Shown here piece after piece: positions 23,701 through 28,751 of a DNA stretch of 64,000 bases. A program made the translations under genes and the position numbers. Each line of letters opens with the position of its first letter. Position 1 is the first letter of the stretch. The DNA comes from Patiria pectinifera (Eukaryota > Echinodermata > Asteroidea > Valvatida > Asterinidae), in contig CM057138.1 of NCBI GenBank assembly GCA_029964075.1, positions 6,938,932-7,002,931 on the forward strand, written 5' to 3'. Below the pieces are notes generated by a model, which had not been told where the DNA came from, did no database searches, and was given only the letters and a program-made list of their open reading frames with translations.

Positions 23701-23876
23701 AGTTGGCTTGGGTCCGAGTTGGTTTGGGTCCGAGTTGGATCGAAACCCTACAACATCCCCATCATGCTTATGCCCATACTCCATAGGCCTACCTTGTATA
23801 ATTCAAAAAGTCCATGCTTTTCGGCATATGTACCGAACTGGGGAGGAATTCGCAAAGGTTTCTTCGTCTGATCCAT
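2424..23876 (-). CDS. AK8: Adenylate kinase 8 gene (complete, 10 coding exons)
   Basis: Spliced product is 483 residues, close to the 479 of human AK8. AK8 proteins transfer phosphate between nucleoside mono-, di- and triphosphates and are associated with motile cilia. Order: short N-terminal helical segment (about 1-57), first kinase domain with P-loop GPPASGKT (64-71) and GWVLDGFPQTREQA (135-148), then a second domain with P-loop GPTGSGKS (276-283) and GWVLRGFPRTREQA (350-363). Coding exons on the minus strand: 23793-23876, 12227-12311, 11052-11215, 9424-9574, 6925-6996, 6407-6610, 5625-5756, 4661-4750, 3427-3568, 2424-2751. All junctions are GT-AG and phases agree throughout. In domain 2 the Asp of the usual DGFPR motif is Arg354, so the second site may be altered. 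Exon 1 was chosen because it carries an ATG, the family's PLRIPP start and a phase-0 donor. Head to head with TTF1. Confidence 0.96.
2752..3426. repeat. AK8 intron 9 with an 18-bp tandem array
   Basis: No coding. At 3156-3228 an 18 bp unit (GAAACATTGGTTACTGNG) is repeated four times. The rest is unremarkable AT-rich intron. Confidence 0.75.
3427..3568 (-). CDS. AK8: AK8 exon 9
   Basis: Residues 328-374 with GWVLRGFPRTREQAENL. Arg354 stands where most adenylate kinases have Asp before GFPR. Leaves phase 2. Confidence 0.95.
3569..4660. repeat. AK8 intron 8 with a 26 bp perfect palindrome
   Basis: 4294-4319 reads the same on both strands (half-site GGTATAGTCCATG). A CpG-richer patch at 3965-4075 (CAAAGCGCGCGCAAGC) stands out from its AT-rich surroundings and suggests an inserted element of about 3640-4320. 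Confidence 0.6.
4661..4750 (-). CDS. AK8: AK8 exon 8
   Basis: 90 bp, residues 298-327, helical NMP-binding part of domain 2 (IGEAIKPYVDRNML). Phase 1 at both ends, acceptor ATTGCAG, donor GTGAGT. Confidence 0.93.
4751..5624. repeat. AK8 intron 7 with a tRNA-derived SINE-like sequence
   Basis: At about 4985-5240 a plus-strand segment contains a tRNA B-box (GGGTTCGATTCCCACC at 5051-5066) followed by GGGCCAAATATGTGGATTGG and a tRNA-unrelated tail. This is the layout of a tRNA-derived SINE. A poly-G tract follows at 5515-5531. Confidence 0.6.
5625..5756 (-). CDS. AK8: AK8 exon 7 (second P-loop)
   Basis: Residues 254-297 with RIVLLGPTGSGKSVQAALV, the Walker A loop of the second kinase domain. 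Phase 1 at both ends. Confidence 0.96.
5757..6406. repeat. AK8 intron 6 with a degenerate (GTACTC) repeat element
   Basis: 6040-6310 begins and ends with clusters of TACTCATACTC/TGTACTTGTACTCATG in inverse relation, around a unique core. It looks like a foldback element with short-repeat ends, the same design as the elements of intron 1. Confidence 0.55.
6407..6610 (-). CDS. AK8: AK8 exon 6
   Basis: Residues 186-253. Starts DVYHTTFDYP (end of the LID), then the C-terminal helices of domain 1 to ADQPKADVFSQ, which link to domain 2. Phase 1 at both ends. Confidence 0.95.
6611..6924. other. AK8 intron 5
   Basis: 314 bp, AT-rich. I see no repeat, RNA gene or coding signal in it. Confidence 0.6.
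6925..6996 (-). CDS. AK8: AK8 exon 5 (first LID region)
   Basis: 72 bp encoding VVLEAPDTVLIERQMGKR and the VDPETG turn, the start of the first LID region, which closes over ATP. Phase 1 at both ends. Confidence 0.95.
7681..8709 (+). mobile_element. 5'-truncated non-LTR retrotransposon: reverse transcriptase C-terminal part
   Basis: Open frame of 342 codons in AK8 intron 4, antisense to AK8. It starts inside the RT domain and has motif B (SGVPQGTVLGPLLF), motif C as LADDC rather than the common YADD/FADD, the YLGVELNNKLNW thumb segment, and the usual C-terminal tail (RPKLEYCASIWD, AAR, WNLLP). Endonuclease and the first RT motifs are missing, as expected after incomplete reverse transcription. 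A short microsatellite tail (ACAGAT units, about 8775-8796) marks the 3' end. The family is in the CR1/L2/Jockey-like group; I cannot narrow it. The reading frame is intact, so the insertion is fairly young. Confidence 0.9.
9085..9194. repeat. Hairpin element, about 110 bp
   Basis: Arms GTGCAATGGTAAGAATAATT and its near-inverse (AAATTATTCTTTCCATTGCAC at the far end) enclose a short loop including GAATATTCTATTC. A small foldback MITE in AK8 intron 4. Confidence 0.75.
9221..9403. repeat. Inverted-repeat element, about 183 bp, next to AK8 exon 4
   Basis: Left arm 9221-9258 (AACACAACACCTGAATAAAT then GTCATCTGATTGGT) matches the inverse of 9367-9403. The right arm ends only about 20 bp from the exon 4 donor at 9423, so it could influence splicing. 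A diverged end of the same family is visible near 12900-12975. Confidence 0.75.
9424..9574 (-). CDS. AK8: AK8 exon 4
   Basis: Residues 112-161, including GWVLDGFPQTREQA (135-148), the conserved strand and Asp-Gly-Phe-Pro loop that contacts the NMP in adenylate kinases. Leaves phase 1 with a GTAGG donor. Confidence 0.95.
9575..11051. repeat. AK8 intron 3 with a tandem duplication
   Basis: No coding. A segment at about 10200-10270 (CCCCAAAATTGATAAAATAG, then AGATGCAGTAA) is repeated imperfectly at 10262-10345. There is a (TGAT) run at 10030-10056 and poly-G/poly-C tracts at 10637-10647 and 10920-10945. Confidence 0.65.
11052..11215 (-). CDS. AK8: AK8 exon 3 (first P-loop)
   Basis: Carries IIIHGPPASGKTTIARMVC, the first Walker A loop, then the segment leading to the NMP-binding helix. 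Residues 57-111, phase 1 in, phase 0 out (GAG before GTTTGC). Confidence 0.96.
11216..12226. repeat. AK8 intron 2 with a 150 bp hairpin
   Basis: 11629-11778 is a long hairpin: left arm with GTGAAGTGAACTTGTTGAAC and a GGATTTTTTTGCCC segment, right arm the inverse, loop about 15 bp. Arms of roughly 65 bp differ at only a few positions. The rest holds no gene. Confidence 0.8.
12227..12311 (-). CDS. AK8: AK8 exon 2
   Basis: Encodes RLLEGVIIAKPQDPLEFLL and an acidic/basic helix to residue 56, the N-terminal regulatory-type segment of the family. Acceptor ATTCCAG, donor GTGAGG, enters phase 0 and leaves phase 1. Confidence 0.95.
13753..14040 (-). mobile_element. Non-LTR retrotransposon, extreme C-terminus of RT protein
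   Basis: Minus-strand frame with WPTLQERRAQAKAVMMFQIV, LRGHSLRYLVPFTRTGVYRQ, SFFPDSIRIWKTLPQDLV and LASFKQGV. These are the conserved last blocks of CR1/Jockey-type ORF2. Only about 90 residues survive, and it differs from the 7681-8709 element. Confidence 0.8.
14170..14220. repeat. 51 bp hairpin
   Basis: GTCAGACGGGCCAATCA at the left is the exact inverse of TGATTGGCCCGTCTGAC at the right, with a 17 bp loop. It may be the end of a small foldback element. Confidence 0.7.
14424..15366. mobile_element. 0.94 kb element with terminal inverted repeats
   Basis: Left end has an A-run then TGCTTCCAGTTAC and a nearby AATAGGGTCGGTCAG. Right end has AATAGGGTCGGTCAGG then GTAACTGGAAGCA and a T-run before GGCC. 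The outer pair is inverted while the AATAGGGTCGGTCAG block is in direct orientation. No transposase frame inside, so non-autonomous. Confidence 0.65.
16256..16271 (+). ncRNA. Histone-type 3' stem-loop, copy 1 (orphan)
   Basis: GGCCCTTTTCAGGGCC forms a 6 bp stem with a TTTC loop, the exact architecture of the replication-dependent histone mRNA 3' end, followed by ACA and then a purine-rich AAAAGAGAA (16284-16292) placed like the histone downstream element read by U7 snRNP. No histone coding sequence lies upstream. Confidence 0.7.
16327..16342 (+). ncRNA. Histone-type 3' stem-loop, copy 2 (orphan)
   Basis: GGTCCTTTTCAGGGCC (6 bp stem with one G-T pair, TTTC loop) then ACCACA, with an upstream flank TAACTGAAAACCCAATC that resembles a histone 3' UTR. 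Lies 71 bp after copy 1. A third, half copy (TTTTCAGGGCCAC, 16232-16244) precedes both but lacks the left stem arm. Confidence 0.7.
17190..18466. mobile_element. 1.28 kb TIR element with arrays of GTTTAAAC palindromes at both ends
   Basis: Ends are inverted: GTTGAGCGCAA at the left against GTCGAGCGCAA read inwards from the right, each followed by TGAGTCCCCC and then CGCAAGTTTAAACTTGCG. The 8 bp palindrome GTTTAAAC, mostly inside CGCAAGTTTAAACTTGCG, occurs at 17219, 17239, 17308, 18339, 18389, 18410 and 18430. The core is AT-rich with no transposase. I find no target-site duplication. Confidence 0.75.
18684..18771. repeat. Hairpin, 19 bp arms
   Basis: GATGGCTGTTTCCTGTGCC and, inverted, GGTACAGGAAACAGCCGTC. 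It is preceded by GCCCCACTAGT, which recurs at 22049, 22124 (inverted) and 22141 and seems to be the terminus of the composite element that follows. Confidence 0.65.
20276..20700 (+). mobile_element. Truncated copy of the 570 bp tRNA-core MITE
   Basis: Starts GGTAGTGTATATTTTGCCGG and shares, in inverse orientation, most of the 46951-47520 element: the GGCAAACTAACGTTTACTAA block, GCGCTGTACTCTTTA, the tRNA-like segment with B-box GGGTTCGAATCCTGACC (about 20428-20500) and the GGGAAATAAAGTCCGAAATT block. Similarity stops near 20700, so the far terminus is lost. Confidence 0.8.
21015..21340. repeat. 63-bp GC-rich minisatellite, about 5 copies
   Basis: Successive units start at 21026, 21089, 21152, about 21214 and 21277. 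Each has GATGAGTGCGCGCACAGGCC, a CGGCAAAAACGATGTC run and GTGCACGGTACGACCACG. The unit is a multiple of three, which creates long open frames on both strands; these are artefacts. GTGCGCGCAC and GTGCAC are small palindromes inside each unit. Confidence 0.9.
21411..21582. repeat. 16-bp tandem array, GGGTACGAGTTGACTC
   Basis: About eleven degenerate copies, varying between GAGTTGACTC, GACTTGACTC and GAGTCAACTT. The core GGGTACGAGTTGA differs at two positions from the GGGTCCGAGTTGG core of the 23539-23738 array. Confidence 0.9.
22047..22131. repeat. 85 bp perfect palindrome
   Basis: Arms of 41 bp, 22047-22087 and 22091-22131, are exact inverse complements around a CAG centre. They contain TAGCCCCACTAGTGTGGCCG and GCTGAACCT. 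It marks the right end of the 19-22 kb composite. Confidence 0.93.
22139..23745. mobile_element. 1.6 kb element bounded by inverted 16-17 bp arrays
   Basis: Left array 22157-22356 (about 12 units of CCAACTCGGACCCACTA or close variants) and right array 23539-23738 (about 12 units of GGGTCCGAGTTGGTAGT) are inverse complements. The 1.2 kb between is very AT-rich with no gene. It looks like a non-autonomous element whose terminal inverted repeats have become tandem arrays. Confidence 0.7.
23793..23876 (-). CDS. AK8: AK8 exon 1 (start codon)
   Basis: ATG at 23876-23874, 28 codons beginning MDQTKKPLRIPPQF and ending HGLFELYK, then a GTAGG donor at phase 0. It joins in frame to RLLEGV of exon 2. 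The next exon is 11.5 kb away, so simple gene finders could miss it. Confidence 0.93.
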
Positions 23877-24120
23877 GTTGTTAACGTTACCCGTTAGATT
23901 TCTCTCTCAAGCTTCTCACTGAGTACGAGTCGAGTCTTGTCTCGCACAAAATGTCAGTCAACGTTGCCAGGGAGTCCAAGCCGGCCGTACTGCCCCGTTC
24001 GTGTCAGTTCATTGGTTGATCTTTGGCGAATACCAGCTTGGCATAAAAGACGTTAGCCTATTGGCTCGTATTTTCTGAACGATTGAGGGCGCCAAAACTG
24101 TAATGGCAGCCTCCATGCAG
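23877..24120. promoter_or_regulatory. AK8 upstream region / likely AK8-TTF1 bidirectional promoter
   Basis: Immediately upstream of the AK8 ATG. Contains CCAAT boxes as ATTGG (24011-24015, 24059-24063), GTTGCC (23963-23968), which equals an RFX X-box half-site, and a YY1-like TAATGGCAGCC (24101-24111) within a 33 bp block also present upstream of DDX31. No TATA box. The transcription start is not visible from sequence. Confidence 0.5.
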
Positions 24121-24489
24121 GAATCGTCATGAAAATGTGTGTTTAAAACAACCGGTTTTAAAAGAAAACTGATAAATTATAAACAGAACTGCAATGTCGA
24201 TGACTTCGGTAACGCTTTTTTTGTTTCATTTTTCGGCGTTTGTGTAACAGTTACGGGCACCTTTTTCACCTTAATTAGGCCTAATTCATTAATTCGCACT
24301 CGCAGTGGCTATTGTTACGGCAGCCGTAACGCATTCCTTGCGATTCAGTACGCCGTGCGTACTCACAGTACATCGCGCGTTGATCGCCATCTTTATTTTC
24401 GGGTGGCGTGTTGTTGCCGTGCTGTCATCGTATTTTTACTCCCAAATTTCCCTCAAAAAAAATTAAAACCCTGCCCTCTATCTATGACA

Positions 24490-25450
24490 TACATGTACAT
24501 GTAGCTGGAGTTACCCAGCCCTGAGTTTTATCATTGGGTTGTCATCTAGGGCTGGAGCTCATTTTTCTCGAAAACGATAGTATAGGCAAAAAAAAATTGG
24601 AAAATGTTGAATTTTGTCCCCGTTACACACTAATTGCAACTGCAACTCACCCCAAACTTGCCTGGAATAACCATTACACATGTCCTTGAAGTAAAAAACG
24701 ATCCACGATGAAGATTCAGCCTACAATTGCAGTGAAAACAGGAGGAATAACCGCTAACCTGACAACCTTGCGAGCATGGCCAGGATCGCCAATGGTTTGT
24801 GCACACAAAAAAATTGTGTACGATTGAATGGCGGTCGGTTACCGGTACCAGGCTGTCAACTAGTCGTTTTTGCCGGCTGGCGATTGGCTGTCGGCGCATG
24901 ACGTCGCGCGGAAGCGTAACACCCGATGACTGTTTCATGTACTCATATTAAGTTTACCACTCGCATCACAGCTGCGGTACTGGAACCGCAACCGATAGTG
25001 CACGAAACAGTCATCGGGTGTTACGCTTCCGCGCGACGTCATGCGCCAACAGCCAATCGCCAGCCGGCAAAAACGACTAGTTGACAGCCTGGTACCGGTA
25101 ACCGACCGCCATTCAATCGTACACAAATTTTTTGTGTGCACAAACCATTGGCGATCCTGGCCATGCTCGCAAGGTTGTCAGGTTAGCGGTTATTCCTCCT
25201 GTTTTCACTGCAATTGTAGGCTGAATCTTCATCGTGGATCGTTTTTTACTTCAAGGACCTGTGTAATGGTTATTCCAGGCAAGTTTGGGGTGAGTTGCAG
25301 TTGCAATTAGTGTGTAACGGGGACAAAATTCAACATTTTCCAATTTTTTTTTGCCTATACTATCGTTTTCGAGAAAAATGAGTTCCAGCCCTAGATGACA
25401 ACCCAATGATAAAACTCAGGGCTGGGTAACTCCAGCTAATGTACATGTAC
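24490..25450. repeat. 961 bp near-perfect palindrome
   Basis: Two 450 bp arms (24490-24939 and 25001-25450) are inverse complements with only scattered single-base differences, for example GGCTGTCGGCGCATG against GGCTGTTGGCGCATG. The 61 bp spacer is unique. Both arms contain the same open frame in opposite directions. High arm identity suggests a recent foldback insertion. No target-site duplication seen. Confidence 0.93.
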
Positions 25451-27430
25451 CTGTTTATTGAGAATGTCGCCAACTAGTTCGGTCGGTCTAATATTTTTGA
25501 AGTGGATTTTGTTCCCTTGTACTAGGAACCGGGCCCTACATTACACGATCGCCAATGAACTGTAGGCTTAGGCCTTATTAAGAAAAAAAATATATAAAAA
25601 CCTGAAACTTAAGAATTGTTTTTCAAAAAATAAGAAAACAAAATTGAATGGAGCAGCAGCGTTTCGAACCGGTTCCCAGATACCACAGGATGTTAATCTT
25701 TCCTCGCACTGCGAAGGGAATGTCTTGCCACAATCTGTCATCCAGGCACCAACTGCCATACATTTAAAGGGGCTTTAACTAAAAATTAAGCCATCTCTCA
25801 CATCACACCCCATCAAAAGTGCTGTAGTCTTCAATTGTGAAGTTAACTTTCAATTGGAAGAAGAAGAAGAACAAGAAGAAGAAGAAGAAGAGATCATAGA
25901 GCAAGCGTCTGTGTAGCGATCGACCGATCGTGCTACAGAAGCGCTCTGGTTGGATGGGCAGTTGTAAATCATATACCTTCGCATTGTGATATTGTAAGAT
26001 GGAATTGTGGTTTTTCCAATGCCATAATGATAGTATTTCAAATTGCTTTACGGCTGTCGTAACGTTAGCAACTTTGGGAGTAATTGCAAATACACCCGCC
26101 ACTTGGAAATACACCCCTAAAATCTCTGGCTACGCGGTTGGAATCACTGGAAACTTAACAATTCCATTGCCAGCTACGCGGATACTGAGTGGGGGTCCCC
26201 TTGAGAACGAAGCAACACAAAAAGAATGGGAGTTGCCGAAAGAATTCTAAGTCCAATGCCAAGTAACCTGTTGCCGGCTACGCGGCTACGGAGTGGGAGT
26301 GCAGTGGAGCATGATGTGTGTAGGCCTAGTACGTACAGCTACCGCTGAGAAGGTTTATTGAGGGCTATCAGCCATGACTCCCTAGCCGGCTATAAGTTGC
26401 ATCGATTGAGTGGCGGGGTATTCTGCAATTGTGCCCAACTTTGTTCTTTGTGGTGGCCATCTTGCTCCGTGAACAGACAATATACGACCGCTGGATCTTT
26501 TTGTCCCTGCATCAGACTATCAAAAGAGTGGTACCCCAAAAAGTAGATTAGTTCTAAGTACAACTAGGTTTGCTTATGATCTGGATGAAAAGTGAATTCA
26601 GTCATCGTAGTACGTGTACATGCTTTTTGGGAGTGGTACCCCGAAAAATAGATTAAAAGGAATGTACATCATTGGCTTTTGCTGTAATTTTCAGAAATGA
26701 ACTTATTTGAGGGGTTAGTATAATAGATCAAATATTGTTTAACTGACATGATTGAAGTTTTGTGTTCGAAAATGCTTGAAAAACCAAGAAAAACTAAAAT
26801 GTTTAAGTAGTCTGGCTCCCTGACTCCACTAAAGATAAAATGGATCAATTTATAGATGTCGGAAAATTGAAAGGTAAGGGAACCAGTCTAGCTGGCCTGC
26901 ACCCGTTCATGAACATGTAACCAATAGCAAACAAAATTTGGACTGAAAAAAAATTGTAAATTTGGAGCAGTAGTTGAAAAACGTATACAAAAATACCATT
27001 TTCTTAAAAAATGACTGGACACCAGGTGCCATTATTTTACAGGCTGCTTTAGACTGTCATTTACCAACATCCTAGTAAGGTCATTCGTGAAAACTTGGTA
27101 GTTTTATTTTTCGATGTTTGCAAATGTTGTATATTCCCTTTAATACTAAGTGCAAGGTTTGCTTATGATCTGGATGAAAAGTGAATTTCACGTTTATCGG
27201 CGAGGAACTCTGTCGCAAATACCTTGCAGATGCGATTTTGAAAATGTCATCTGCGGGCGATATACGTGGCAGAGCCTCAGCAATAAATGATTAAATTTTT
27301 ATTCACACTTTTATTTAAGCTTATTTTGTGGAGTCAATAAGCATTCCTATAGTAACCTACACACTACTTGTTAGCTTCTCTCTTCAGTATTTTTAATCAA
27401 GCGTTTCCTGTATTCATTCATATATTTCAG
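25451..27430. other. TTF1 upstream region
   Basis: No confident exon. Holds a minus-strand tRNA-like segment with B-box GGTTCGAAACG (about 25640-25760), an AAG/AAGAAG run (25857-25893), and a direct repeat of about 32 bp (TTTGCTTATGATCTGGATGA onwards) at 26570 and 27151. The segment 26990-27130 is a diverged copy of the 36693-36995 MITE interior. A TTF1 5' leader exon probably lies here or at about 24.1 kb but I cannot place it. Confidence 0.5.
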
Positions 27431-28751
27431 AACCCTGATGTAGACTCGCACATGCGAAGGAAAAAGAAAAAGAAAAAAAGAGAAAGCAAGTCTGACTATG
27501 CTTGGATAAAGACTGAGCCTGAAACACAGCTGTCTGGTGCACAGAGTAAAAATGTGGATTTTTGGAAGATGGGAGACAATCAAACTCAAGATGCTCCCAA
27601 GAAAAGAAAGAAAAAGAAGAAAAGGAATGTGAAAACCGAGGATTTAGTGGATGGTGCGTCCAGTGTGGACTTGAACATGGTCTGTGATTCCAACAACTTT
27701 GACAGCGGTTATCATCCAGATGGATGCACTCCTAAGAAGAAAAAGAAGAAAAAGAAGAAAAAAAGGAAACACTCTGTTTTCAGGGATGCACAGTCTAAGG
27801 AAATCAACAAGAGAGAAATGGCTTCACAGGAAGAGCTTCAAAATTTAGAGGAGGGACGCCCCTTTTCATTTCAGATTGAGCGTCAACCACACAAAAGTAA
27901 AAAGAAAAGGAAACAGAAAGAATTGGAGCAACTACTTTCAAGGACATTTGTTGTAGATGAACATGAAACTGACTCCATCTTGTCTGCATCAGATTCCGCA
28001 AAGCAAACAAGTGATGATGCAGGCCAAAAGAAGAGGAAACAGAAGGTGAAAGGAGACCATTCTCCTCAAACTTTGTGGAAAAAGACAGCTGACATTGAGG
28101 CTAAGTGCAAGAAGCGGAAGAGAAAAGCTCAGGAAAATCTCAATGAATGCTCAGGCAAATACAATGAGTCCAATCATGGTGACTCAGTCACAGAGAGTGT
28201 TGGACATAGTGTGCCACAGAAGAAAAGGAAGAAGAAAATTTTGATGAACACTTTGCAAACAAGTGGGTATTCAGAATCACAAATTCCTAGTAATAACTTG
28301 GACGTCCAGAAAATAACACCTGAAAATGCTCCCAAATCCAAGAAGAGAAGAAAAAAGAAAGAAAAATCAACTTGCTCAAAAGATGGCAACGATGATGCAA
28401 TGTCAACCCAGTCATCTCAAATGAACAACTGTCTTGTAAAATCAAGACCTAAACAGGTGCAATCTGATTGCTCTGCAACAGCATTGTCTAAGATCTCACT
28501 ATCAGAAGAAGAAGAAATTGACCCATCATCCGAAGGTGAACCTTACGAAGCCGCTCACTCGAAGACTAATGCCTCACTGGAGAAACAACAGTTTTCCCCT
28601 TCAGCATCAAGGTCCGTGTCAAGTCCATGGTGCTTCGGTGGAAAGGCCTGCCCATCCGAGACGGAGGAGGATAATGCATGGATCGAGGATCTACCTTTCT
28701 ATTTTAAAGATCCATCTAGGAATGATTTAATGTCTGCAACACCAAAAGAAG
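27431..28751 (+). CDS. TTF1: TTF1 exon 1 (Lys-rich N-terminus)
   Basis: Acceptor TATTTCAG before AACCCTG, first in-frame ATG at 27452 (MRRKKKKKKRESKSDYAW). Encodes repeated basic blocks such as PKKRKKKKKR, separated by Ser/Asp/Glu-rich linkers: nucleolar targeting and low-complexity sequence. Donor AAG-GTAGG, phase 1. A 5' exon must precede it. Confidence 0.88.

Larger units (their letters stand above)
12312..23792. other. AK8 intron 1 (11.5 kb), made almost wholly of repeats
   Basis: Contains no supportable gene. From left to right: short IR elements (12.77-12.98 kb), an RT fragment (13.75-14.04), a hairpin (14.17), a 0.9 kb TIR element (14.42-15.37), orphan histone-type stem-loops (16.23-16.34), a GTTTAAAC-palindrome element (17.19-18.47), a 3 kb inverted-repeat composite with nested MITE, minisatellite and 16 bp array (18.67-22.13), and a 1.6 kb element with inverted arrays (22.14-23.74). 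Confidence 0.8.

Noticed and set aside
22123-23784. Frames encoding repeated TRTHYQLGP/SDPLP peptides
   Set aside because: Translations of the 16-17 bp arrays in both orientations; no coding character outside the arrays.
24630-25310. Two nearly identical frames (102 and 89 codons) in opposite strands
   Set aside because: They are the same sequence on the two arms of the palindrome; no start context, homology or splice support.
27368-27430. Extending TTF1 coding upstream of 27431
   Set aside because: The upstream part of the frame begins without ATG and a good acceptor (TATTTCAG) lies at 27423-27430; treated as intron.
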